DNA from: Gnetum montanum
Lineage: Eukaryota > Streptophyta > Gnetopsida > Gnetales > Gnetaceae
Direction of reading: 5' to 3'
Length of the DNA: 64,000 nucleotides
Assembly (NCBI GenBank): GCA_015680685.1
Contig: MNCI01001491.1
Coordinates: 1-64,000 of the forward strand
Shown here piece by piece: positions 34,900-45,864 of the stretch; position 1 is the stretch's first letter; each line of letters opens with the position of its first letter. The notes under the pieces are model-generated. The model saw nothing but the letters and a program-made list of their open reading frames with translations. It made no database searches and was not told the DNA's origin. The position numbers were made by a program, and so were the translations under genes.

Positions 34900-37110
34900 A
34901 AGCCTAAAAACCTTCTATGCGTTAGGGTTTAACCCCCCAAATCCACACAAGAATTTTCTAATCTTATTCCTCCCTTACCTATGCTAGGAAAAATGGATCC
35001 AACATGGGTCCTAGCCTCCCATGTCCCATAACCATAAAACCTTTCTCCCCTTGCCATTTTTTGAAGCTGAAGTATATATTACCAAATCCCAAACCCTGGT
35101 AGGGGGTAGAACCATCCATGCAACATGTCACATTAGGCAACCACATTAGGCAAGGCCTCATCCATGTTGGCTAGCATTTCCCAAGGGGGTATATGATCCA
35201 CCAGTGCTCATCAAGCCATGATTTGACTCCAAAGTTGATCAACATGGCACCTAAAATCCTACTAGACATCCCCAACAACTTTGAAACCTTGCCAAACCAA
35301 GTTGAAGGTGTTCAAAACCTTGATATTTGGTTGAGAAATGCTAGGGGGCATCTCATCCACACTAGCTAGCATGGCTCAAGCATGGATGGGTGTGGTATAA
35401 CCTCAAAATACCAAAATTAACCACCTAGTTCCCACATTTTTACTTTGACAAGTATTTTTAGCCTTTAATAGCCAAGATTTGACAAAAGCAAGTTGAATTT
35501 CATACCATCTACCTTCCCCACACTAGGAAAGCCCCCATCCATGCTAGCTAGCATTGGTCCAATGTGGGTTCCCTATGGATAACTCACAAAAACCTTTTCA
35601 TACCTCCAAATGACCTTAAAACCTACTCCAATAGCCTTAATACCTCTCCCAGGTCTTCAATAGTCAAGAGCTGTTGAAATCTAAGTCCACATTCATGATC
35701 AAAACCCTAACCATAGTGAGGAACCATCCATCCATGCTAGCCAACATGGTTCTAACATGGGTACTTAGGAGGTAAACCATGAAACCTCATTTGTAGCCTA
35801 AATTAGCCTTGAAACTTATCCTTGTAACCTTAGAATCCTACCAGAGCCTCCCAGAACACTCAAATGACTCAAAATAGGCCTAAAAATAGCAAAAAGTAAT
35901 TATCCTATTTCCACTCACATTAGGGCCATGTTGGCCAACATGGCTTAGGGGGGATGATTATGAAAAATAGTAAATGGCCTTCAAAATGGTTGATTTTGGT
36001 GACAAAACCTTACTATTGACATCGACAACCCTAGGAGCTCACATGCATTGTTGATTTTTTGTCAAAACCCATCAAACTTAAATATCTATAGGTATCCACA
36101 TTAGGGGAGGCCATAGACACACTAGGAAATGTGGCTCTTACATGGGTACATTGCCTTACCACTTTTGTTAGCACCTTCACACCCCCAAAAAGCCAAAAAA
36201 CCTAGCCTAGTTGAGTCTAGAATCTCAAAGCCTTAAATTATAGTCATTTGTCCTTGTTTTGATCATTAAAACTCATCCAACACCCTCATCTACATTGGAG
36301 CAATGTTACCTAGCATGGCTCAAGGGGGTATAATAATACCACCTAAAATAGCCATCAAACATAGCCAATGTTGAGCCAAAACATTAAACATCACTACTAG
36401 CAACCCCAACGGCCTAAAAAATTGGTTAGATTACCTCTAAAGCCACCAAAAAAATCAAACAATAGATGTATCCATGCTGAGGGATACTAGAGCCATGTTG
36501 GCCAGCATGGCCCAAGTGTGGATGAAGTTTCCAACATGATTCTACATGCAAAACACCCTCTAAATAGCCTCAAAACTTGACTACAAAAGCAAACAACTAC
36601 AAAGCTCTGGCTTCAACTATAGATTAACCATGTTTAAATTTATAACAACTCAAATCTAGATCATCAATGTTGAAACCCCTTCCATGCATACTAGCCAACA
36701 TGGCTCTGGGGTGTATAACCATGAAACCTACTAGGTTACCAGTTTTGAACAACAAAGTAACTAATCTTGACTATTATGGCCCTACAATGCCTTAGGAAGA
36801 CTATAGAATCCTAATGTTAATCCTCTAAATTCTATGAAACCCATTTTTCTTGGTAGCCATGCTAGGTCCATGTTGGCCAGCATTGCTCCAATGTGGATGA
36901 TAATTCCAAGCTTCAATGGAAGTTTCTAAAGGTTGAAATCAATGCCAAAATTAATCTATTTCCTTCCCCAGTCCACTGCACTAATCATGCAAGCCATCAA
37001 GAGTCAAAATTTACTCAAAACCAACCTAGAAAACCACCTGATCATCCCATCCATGCTAGGAGTCACCCTATCCATGCTAGCCAATGTGGGTCTAGCATGG
37101 GTTCCTAGAA
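34900..37110 (+). repeat. Degenerate ~190-bp-period array in Tat copy E
   Basis: Signature catccatgctagccaacatg (with variants) recurs near 35159, 35353, 35538, 35729, 35917, 36100, 36290, 36470, 36677, 36855 and 37055: spacing 178-207 bp. Each is usually followed after some 20 bp by a second half (tctaacatggg, ccaatgtgg). Units are diverged but register is kept. Between exon 1 of the antisense gene and pol, as in D. Confidence 0.72.
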
Positions 37111-37811
37111 ACCCTTGATTTTTTTACCCAAAATATCCTTGAAATAGCCTCCATAGATGCCCAAACTCACCTATCAACCTTGTAGCCTCATACCATGGTC
37201 CTATAAGGCCTAAAACTAGCAAAATCTACCCTTCTTTGATCAATATTAACAATGCTTTACCACATGTATTTCAATTTGCTTGATTTGGCTTTATTCCATG
37301 GTGTTTTAACCTACTTTGATCTTGTTATTGCATTGTTGACATCTCTAACCATCATTTGACCTCATTTAGCCTCTACACCACTTTAGCTTCATACTATTTA
37401 TCTTATTTTCTCTATTGCAACATTTTTTTCCCCTTTTTTAGCATTTTGATTGGTATTAGGTGATGGGATTTGACCATTCTTGATCATCACTTAACACCAT
37501 GTAACTATGACCTACCAAGACCTTAAACTAGCAACATGGCCCACTAAGGCCTAACATTGGCAAAATTGTAACCTCATTTGACCGTATTTGATCTTATTTT
37601 TTGTGCTTTCCTCATGATTCAACTTTTTTTAACCTTTTTTGGCATTTATTCCATTTTATTTACCTATTTCTACCTCTTATATCCTTGGTTGGCCTAGTTT
37701 GCATTTTTTTTGGCATTAAGATAGCATGTATTTGCATAGTTTTATCATTTTGGTATTATTTACTTATCTTTACCCAAGTGTCACTTAATGTGCTTATGTT
37801 TGACATGCAAG
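37111..37811 (+). other. Spacer before pol, copy E
   Basis: Contains ~35-bp repeat units (37190-37230, 37500-37570), T-rich tracts and ...gacatgcaag just before conserved pol (37812). Parallel to 14620-15211 in D. Possible sense-strand splice acceptor by analogy with Ogre. Confidence 0.5.
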
Positions 37812-38900
37812 ACTAAAGTATGAGTACCTAGGAGCATATCAGTATGCCTTTGAGCCTAAGTGGGTTCCATAGTGATGTTGAATGATGTATTGATCCTAAT
37901 TACCTAGATCTTGAGCCTAAGAGTCTTATTGACCACATAGCCTCAATAGAAAAACCTCTAGAATGGCCGAAAAACCTAGTTAAAACCCTTGATCTTGAAG
38001 CTGGTGACATTACCAAAGACTTTCTAATGGAGGTTCTTGTCATGACACACATTGGTTAGGAGAAAATCCTAAAACTAAGTTCCTCACTAGAACCTCAGTA
38101 GGCTCAAGACATCACCAAGGTCCTCCAAGATAACATTAAGGCCATTGCCTAGACATATGAAGATATGTTAGGTCTAAACCCATGCTTACTCCAATACAAC
38201 ATCATACTTTATCCTAGCATTAGACTAATTAAGCTAAAGGTTCATAAGATTAGACCTAATTTGGCCCTAGCAGTTCATGATGAAATCACAAAACCATATC
38301 AAGATAGTTTCATCAAAGCTATTGATTACATAGAATCAATATCCAACATAGTCATAGTCCCTAAGAAAATGGAAGTATACATATTTGCATCAATTCGTGA
38401 GACCTAAATAGGGTAATCATCAAGGATGATTTTTCTTCACCTAGTCTTGACCAGCTTATTGATACCACAGTTGGGCATGCCTTGTTGTTCTTTATGGATG
38501 GGTTTTTGGGATATAACCAGATTAGGATTAACCCAGAACATCAACTCATCATGACCCCTTAGGATACCTTTTGTTACACCATGATGCCCTATGGCCTAAA
38601 GAATGCAAGAGCAACCTACCAAAGAGTGATGATGTATATCTTTAGTGACTATATGCTAGGTTTGCTCAAAAATTACATAGATGCTATAGCCATTAAGTCC
38701 AAAGGGGCCAATGACCATGTGCAAGATCTAGACCTTATACTTAAATGGTACATCAAGTATGAGCTTAGGCTTAATCCCAAGAAGTGTGTCTTTGGTGTCA
38801 AAACTAGTAAGATGCTTGACTTAGTATTAAGAGTAGGGATACGTGTCAATCCATAGCTGCATAACTCACTATTTCACCAGTTGATGACCATGCAACCATT
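37812..38900 (+). pseudogene. Tat copy E RT (C-terminus and first RNase H deleted)
   Basis: Pre-RT region and RT: IRPNLALAVHDEI with SNIVIVPKK in the open frame 38165-38407, FMDGFLGYNQI near 38497, MMPYGLKNARATYQRVM from 38581, catalytic box YIDA (38674-38685; second Asp lost), LNPKKCVFGV near 38770. Sequence then jumps from VGIRVNP (about 38855) to the region before the second RNase H, so about 600 bp present in D (about 16230-16830: RT thumb/connection and gypsy RNase H) is deleted. Confidence 0.88.
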
Positions 38901-39480
38901 GATCCCAAATTCCATGATGAACATGTCAACACCATTAGCCAAGTGCCCAATGACTATGTGGTGATCATGCACTTTGATGAAGCTTCAACTACCCATGGAA
39001 CTAGTGTTGTTGCCATTATAACATTTCCATTTGGTTAAATTCAATCCTTCACTTACTGATGTGAGCTTTCATGTACCAAAAATGTAGCAAAGTATGAGGG
39101 TTTGATCAAGGAAATGATGGTAGCTCATGACCAAGGAATTAAATGCTTAATGATCAAAGGTGATTCAAAACTTGTGGTAAACCAAGTAACTAAGGTATAT
39201 TCATGCAAAGACAAATACTTACAATCATACTATGACCTAGGAAAGAAACTGCTAAAATAATTTATAGACATTGATATCCAACACATACCTTAAACTGAGA
39301 ACACCATATCCAATGCCATTACAACACTAGCCCTGAATGTAATGCTGGATGTGTTTAGCAAGTTATCCACCTTGATTATGGATTGTGCTATTTCCATCAC
39401 ACAAAACACTGAGGATACCTTTGTAGTCATAGTTCATACTACTCCTACAAAGGAGTGGTATGATGATATCAAATTTTACC
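38901..39480 (+). pseudogene. Tat copy E second (archaeal-type) RNase H
   Basis: MHFDEASTTHGTSVVAI (about 38970-39020), AKYEGLIKEMMVAHDQGIKC (about 39090-39150) and IKGDSKLVVNQVTK (about 39160-39200) preserve three catalytic acidic positions better than D. The last block, TENTISNAITTLA, has lost its Asp. One or two stops. Hallmark of the Tat lineage. Confidence 0.85.
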
Positions 39481-40640
39481 TTATGCATGTTGAACCTTCA
39501 CAAGGCCTAACTACTACTCAAAAGGACACTATACATAAATGATCAAAATAGTATATCATAGTAGGTAATAACACATTATGTTGATGATCCTATGATGGCA
39601 TATTACTAGTGTGCTAAGGCAAAGCCAAAGCCCAAACAATCCTAGAGCTGGTTCATGAAGATGTATATGGGGGACATATAGGACCTAGAGCCATAGCTAC
39701 CATGATTAGATAACTAGGTTATTATTGGCCTTATATGGAAAATGACTATCTATAGAAGGTTAAAACTTGTGATACTTGTCAACATCATAGCAACCTAATA
39801 CATGTATCGCCAACTTAGTTACACACCACTCAAATAACTGGGTTGTTTTAACAGTGTGGGTTGGATATCATTGGACCTATAATGTCTAAGTCTTCCATAG
39901 GGCATAGCTTTATCATCATTACAAACAAATACTTCACAAAGTGACTTGAAGCTATCTCCCTAAGGAGGAAAACATTTGAACAAGTCTATAGATTCATACT
40001 AGATAACATAGTAGCCTATTTTGGCATACCTATGATCATAGTTTAGTAGCCAAGAAATGAAAATGTTTTGTCATAACCTAGGCATTAAGCACTCTTTATC
40101 ATTGCCATATTACCCTCAAGCCAATGGATAGTCTGAAGCAAGCAATAAGGCCATCATCAACTTGCTCAAAAAGATGTTGAATAATAACAAATGTAAGTGG
40201 CACAAGTGGCTTGTCCATGCACTTTGGGCCTACCAAATAACTTATCAAACCATAACTAGTGTAACCCCATATAGCCTAGTTTATAGTTTTGAAGATATTT
40301 TACCTCATCAATTGCAAGTTCCATCACTCCAAGTAGCCCGATTAGACTTCATCAAAAATGAATAAAACCAAGAGCTACATGCCATGGACCTAGACTTGGT
40401 GAATGAGTAATGGATACAAATGTTTGCTCACATTGACTAGTATTAGAAGAGGAAAAAATGGCAACACCACCATAACCTAAAGAAGTGTAAGATCAAGGAA
40501 GGAGACTTGGTCCTCAAAGTAGACATGAAGGACCTTTCTTGGTCACTAAGACCTATGGAAACAAATCCTTTTAGATAGTAGACATGAATGGGACTACATG
40601 TAACTTGCAAGAACTAACAACTAACATCATTGACCTTGAC
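39481..40640 (+). pseudogene. Tat copy E integrase
   Basis: LVHEDVYGGHIGPRA and CDTCQHH give the HHCC zinc site (about 39650-39780); LDIIGPIM (about 39868) is the first core Asp, followed by IGHSFIII; ILDN..AYFGIP near 40000; then a small deletion around the second Asp, since the plus strand jumps to FSSQEMKMFCHNLGIKHSL-like sequence; SNKAIINLLKKMLNNNKC (about 40140) holds the last block. 40162-40365 remains open. Broken by stops. Confidence 0.86.
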
Positions 40641-41232
40641 AACTAATAAGAAGCGAGCCTACCTAACCTTTCTTCATCTTTTGCATAATAGAGGAACTAT
40701 TAAACTTTGTAACATGTGTGACCTATGGTAGCATGGTTTGGTGATCATTTTATATGGCCTATGCATTGTATTGTACTAATATTTTTTCTTTGTCTTGTTT
40801 CTTATTCTCTTAAAGTTATGCTTACAAGATGAAGCCTAGAGTCATCACAAAGATGCAACTCATTGCAACAGCAAGTCACCATGTGACCTAAATGCACAAG
40901 ATTTGGTGAGTTCATCTTGCTATGTTAAGAGTGCTTATGAAATTTCCATACAATCACCATATCCTTAAATTCAATATCATAGCCTAACAAGGACCTTCCT
41001 AATCCTAAATAACAATGATGACCTATGTTTGACACTCATGCATTATGGTCATATGACATCCATTTGTCATGCTCCATCCACAATTCCATTGAATGTAACA
41101 CACCTCATTCAACAAGAAAACCATTAAGTCCATTGAGTATAACAAATCTCATTTGATGGGAAAACTAAATCAAACTGGCCTTGGCAAAGGAACCCAATGC
41201 AGTTTTCACCCCACAAAAAATGAGGAAACGAA
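40641..41232 (+). other. 3' noncoding region and polypurine tract of Tat copy E
   Basis: Corresponds to D's 18661-19638 but lacks most of the 35-bp units. About 1.5 copies of the ~54-bp unit (41095-41165: gaatgtaacacacctcattc). Degenerate polypurine tract aaaaaatgaggaaacg at 41214-41229. Confidence 0.65.
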
Positions 41233-43094
41233 TTACCAAGAATTCAAAAAGGCCAATGAAGACCAAAAGAACAAATCAACAACTCCAAACATGAAAAGAG
41301 AGGAGTCTAATGGTTAAAGAAACCTTGGATCAACATGTCAGACCCTCAAATGCATTGTCAAGTGATCCCCATTTTAAAGCATGAAGTATCAAGACCTATT
41401 GATTGACTAATATGTCAATGCCATGTTTTAGACATGATGTTAGCACCTAGAACTCATTGTTTATCCTCATGGTCAAATATAACCCTCATTAACATCACCT
41501 CATTATATCATTATTCCATCATCATAAGTAGTCTTTGGGCATGGTTTGACATGATTGAATAAAGCACTAAGGGGGAACACTAGTGGTGGACCTACAATGA
41601 TGTTTTGTACTCTTTTTTGGTGCCTCTTAGGTCAATCCTTCATACATAAACAAATAGGAACCAATGAAACACCACTAAGAAAGCTCATGTTATAATATTT
41701 TTTCTTTATAACCCTCACCCCATGAAATCTGAAGCTAAAATTTCATTGTAAAATGTGAAGGTTATAATCCATGAGATGCAATTTCACATAATTTAGCTTT
41801 TAGGGCTAAAAATTGCCTCATATGTGATTAAATCTTCAATCCCCAAGTGAAAAAAATCATTATCATGCTTATATTTGGTCTTGGGGGTCAAAATTCCTTT
41901 TGGACTACCAAAATTATCATTTTCATGGGTTTTTTAGGGGGTATAACCTTTACTATGGTGGAAACACTTGTCGGAGGTGTAACATCACCTATGTCCAGTG
42001 TTGGGGCTATAACTATTATCTGCCCCTGCACACACACACCCCCCCCAACATTACTACTACATACCCAATGTTGCACCTACCCCTTAGCATTGCTACTACA
42101 CTCCCAATGTTGCACCTTTCCCCCAGCATTACTCCAATGTGGCGTATCACCTCATCATTGCTCTAGCTCCAACATTGATCCTACACTTTAGCATTGCTAT
42201 TGGAAGGCCCAACGTGGGTGGAAAAAGCTAGCATGGTTAAATTTCATATCAAATGGAATGGTTTCGATGCCATGGGGGTCTCAAAATTTACCATACATAG
42301 AAACTATGCTGGATTTAGGCACTTGCAACACCTCTACATGGTAGTAATTTGTCAACAATTAGGCAAAAAATTTCAGCAAAATTTATGGCCAAAACCTTAT
42401 AAAAACCAAGCCCCAACACCATAGGAAGGTTCCACGTTTTTAGCATTCAAGACCTTTGAAAATTCATTGTAGGCACAAAGCTTTTAAGAGAAAATTTTGG
42501 CATGGAGCCCATAACCATTATAGTCATTTTTATGCCCTTTGAGATTGTGTGTGGTTTTGCAACAATGTTGAGAAACCTTGGCTTTGAGACTCCCATCATC
42601 TTGAAAACTAAAACCTCCACACATATTACCCCCCTTGCACCACCAACACTATAAATATATTAGGGATTGTAGCAAGGTTCTATAGTTTTAGGAGTGATAG
42701 AGCATCCAAATTGTGGAGTTGACTATGGCATCCAATGCCATCTATTTCAATGGATTCCAAACCCCTAGTGTGGTGAACCCCCTTTTTTGTTGCTTCCTTA
42801 AGCATGCCTGTACACTTTCTGTACCCCTTTTATTTCTATTAAAATAATGTTTACAATTCCAATTGTTATCCAAGACAGTTACATTTGAATTATTTCATGC
42901 ATATATTTTTAGATTTTTTTTCAACTACATTTTACTATGCCTGTTTAACACTCTCTAAGTCCCTAGGTAATTAGCAAGACTATCCAGGAAAACTCAAATC
43001 CTATTTTCTTTTTGCGGAGGCCCTTGGGATCTAGGGTTAAAGTTGTTCTACCTAGAATTTTTAGTTTTCTAGTAACCAAATTTTTCAAAGTACA
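41233..43094 (+). repeat. 3' LTR of Tat copy E
   Basis: About 1.86 kb, starting TACC (TG expected) after the polypurine tract and ending ...AGTACA. TATA-like tataaaaacc near 42398. The U5 block at 42955-43090 is shared with 22510-22646, D and the J LTRs. It contains a C-rich tract (ccccccc, near 42050). Confidence 0.8.
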
Positions 43095-43903
43095 ATAACT
43101 AGCATGTCCACATGATTTGGTTGAATTCTATGGACTCTATTTCCCTAAGTGACCAATATCACTAGATGGTGAAAGATGTAATTTGCTAATCATTATCTTC
43201 CCAATCAACACTTGTGTTATTTTGCTAGTATAGTTAAGTGTAACTGAGATGTAAGATATTCATTTTTATAATTTTTTCTGATTGCAGATTCATTAAATAG
43301 AGAAATATTTAATATTTAAATCACCTAATTCATTAAGTAAACTAGCCTAAACATGAAGCATCCATTCCCACTATCCATACACACCCTAAATGTATATTAA
43401 CACTGTTGGATTACCAAGTATCCACTCCTAGGATTACCAAGCATTAACGTATTATGTTCAAAGTGGTTGTACTTACATTAATTATGAATTATAAAATTAA
43501 TTATGCAATAATAAAAAATTAAATTGCATTCAAAGTAAACTTTTGGAAATTAAAATTAAACTAATCCAAGTGTTTCAATGAATGGAAGCAACCTCAATTT
43601 TATTTCCATTCATATAACTATGTCCAAGTACATGTTGCACTCGAATAAAATGCCATACAATCACTTCAATCCATGATCTATCACTTAGAGAAAAAAGTTT
43701 ACTAACTATTATGAAAATAAGCTACATGAGTTTGGCTAAGAGAATGTACAATTGGTACCATAAATGTAAGGGATGTGTACATTTATATAGGCAATCACTA
43801 TGTCAACATCAACATACATGCATCAAAGCATCTTGAGGTGCAGTGATGGGGATGCATCAACAAGGCTACATCAACAACCATGCACCTTATTCATACTTCA
43901 TCA
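43095..43903 (-). repeat. 3' LTR of Athila-like copy H, truncated by E
   Basis: Aligns in order with the A, B and C LTRs: the gatttggttgaattctatgg block, the ttaccaagc block near 43430, tgcactcgaataaaatgcc near 43645, a tatataggc-type promoter region near 43780, and the end ...TTCATCA at 43903. The first ~45 bp of the LTR as read on plus (TGATGAG...) is missing because E's LTR abuts at 43094. More diverged than the other Athila LTRs, so older or a different subfamily. Confidence 0.75.
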
Positions 43904-44479
43904 TATCCCCACAACTAACTAAAATCTCATCATAAACTAAATAAAAATGGGATCAAGTTTCATAAAAATGTAGGTAAGTATGGAATTTTATTAACTAACT
44001 AACTATTTGACTAACTCTAAGTGCTGCATTTACATAAATGAATTATATAGTTTACAAAAAGAATGTTAGATTTATTCTTACAAAAATTAGCAAAAACCTA
44101 GCTGAATTTTAGGTAATATGAAGTCTTGACACTATGCCTAGAGGTGGAGGCTTCTATAGCATAGAGGATCCTTCATCACATCCTAGCCATGTTGGTGGTT
44201 GAGGCTATTCTACTATTTTTGCCAAAAATTTGAAGGAATTCAAGAGTACATTTATTTTCTCTCCTTTGTCACATGGATCATGAATGATCTAGCTCACTTC
44301 ACCTAGATTTGTTGGTGCTAGAATATTTCATGGACATGATAATGACAAAAACATCTTCTTCATATTTACAAACAAAGCTGCAAATTGTTTACATTCAAAG
44401 TTGAATGTATGAACAAGGATTTATAACTCTTAATTGTCATGCATTCTTCTAACTAGGTTCCTAGCAATAGATCATTAAT
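43904..44479 (-). other. 3' internal end of Athila-like copy H
   Basis: Just inside the LTR, tatccccacaacta and the following ~90 bp match the polypurine tract region of B (49720-49800: taccctcacgacta, then aagttcc...tatgaaatt). This identifies the LTR as a 3' LTR on minus and the sequence above it as H internal. No frame is seen before the coiled-coil ORF. Confidence 0.6.
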
Positions 44480-45760
44480 TCATGAATTTTCTCATGAGAA
44501 CCTCAAGCTCTACATTGGCCATTTTCAACTTTTGCTTTATCTCCTTATGTAGCTTAAACTTTACCTCATAAAGGAGGTAAGAGCTAGTCACCTACTTTTC
44601 TAATTTAGTCTTGGGCCTTCCCATGTTCAACATTTCTAATTTTTCATAGTGGAGTTTGGCAAGCTCCATGTATTCAATTATCTTCTCAATTTGTAACTCT
44701 TTCAAGTGGATCTCTACTTGATTGTATGCATTGCGTCCATCAAAGATGGGCTGCCATGCATTGCCTCTCTACTAAAGTTGTTGAACCACCTTAGTCACCT
44801 TCACCTTGATCAACTTGATTTCTTTCTTGTTAAACTATTTATGCATTCCAACTTGGCCATTGTTGTGATTTTTTACTTTTTTGAATTTTAGGGCTTCATT
44901 CTTCTATATGGAAATCTCAATAGTAGTCTTCTAACGAAGGGTTCCAACCTCTTCCATTGAGAGATTCTTATTTTCTATAGCCAACTTTTTCAGATCCAAG
45001 TTTACCTTAGTAAACTATTCCTACTGCTAGCAAATATACTCTACCATTTGATCCTTTTACTACTTAGCATTATGCAAGTGATTGTTAGTACAGGTGAGTA
45101 CTAGGTTTTCCTTATGAACTTGAGAGATATCATAGTCAATGTCTTTGGTTGTGGCTTCTAACAGTGATACCTTCAAGATCACCATATCCTTTGTATTATC
45201 CTCCTATTGGTATTTCTATTAAAGTTACTAAAAAGTTTCATCTCTTATTAGCTATGGCTTGAGAATTACTAGATCAGAGAGATGAGCTCTTAGTTGTGCA
45301 ACCTTGGTGGCTAACTATCAATTATTATTGGTGGCCTCCCTGAGTTATGCATTGGCAATTAATAATTTATCCCATGTCTCTAGTAGCTATGACTAGGTTT
45401 CTTATATATCTTCTAGAAGATCAAAGATCTCCAAAAGTAGTTTCCTAACTCCCACCAATTATTCTAACACCTCCTCATGTTGGGCAATACTTATCCATCC
45501 ATTTCCTACTCCTATTGATGCATGTATGTTTGTCATGATAGTAATGGTAGGTACATATGTAGTAGAATCATTTAGAGATTCACCAACTTATTCTACCATC
45601 ACCTCTACCACTATCTTCTAGTCCTTATGTGGCATGACCAAGACTATCATCCCTTCTTCTTTTTTGAGCATAACAGAGAAGGTTATCACATTCCCAAAGC
45701 TTTCATCCCATAGCACATAGCACCAGGACTTTCATCTTGCTCTTAGCTCTACTTGTACCT
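44480..45760 (-). pseudogene. Coiled-coil ORF upstream of the 3' LTR of copy H
   Basis: Read downward from about 45760, one protein of roughly 430 residues can be followed through stops, most at probable Gln codons (TAA/TAG). Segments include MKVLVLCAMG, LKKEEGMIVLVMPHKD, ISIAQHEEVLE, LATKVAQLRAHLSDLVILKP, DMVILKVSLLEATTKDIDYD, VHKENLVLTC, FTKVNLDLKKLAIENKNLSM, HLKELQIEKIIEYMELAKLH and KLKMANVELEVLMRKFMN near the end (about 44490). Long Leu/Glu/Lys/Gln-rich stretches suggest an extended coiled coil. No signal peptide or membrane segment is obvious, so it is not a typical env-like protein, although it occupies the env-like position of Athila. I do not recognise the family. It might instead belong to Tat copy G, whose sequence starts at about 45838. 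Confidence 0.6.
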
Positions 45761-45864
45761 ACTTTTAGCATTGCCATAGCTATCCCACACCAAGAAGTAA
45801 GCATAGCTATCAAAGGATTGCCAAAGGCTTAAGGATATTGGCAATTTTTTCATCATTCACCAAC

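Larger units (their letters stand above)
22479..43094 (+). mobile_element. Tat-lineage giant retrotransposon copy E
   Basis: Near-complete module order: 5' LTR remnant (22479-22646), primer site, leader, gag, protease, spacer with antisense gene (29573-34511), ~190-bp array, pol (37812-40640), 3' noncoding region and 3' LTR (41233-43094). Without J2 the remaining sequence is about 18.8 kb; with a full 5' LTR it would be over 20 kb, in the range of the giant Ogre elements of the Tat lineage. Its 3' LTR end abuts the interior of an Athila-like LTR (H), so E probably inserted there. Coding regions are broken. Confidence 0.85.

Noticed and set aside
41847-42191. Overlapping open frames in the E 3' LTR (88-114 codons)
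   Set aside because: Cys/Pro/His-rich reading comes from LTR repeats; no counterpart in D.
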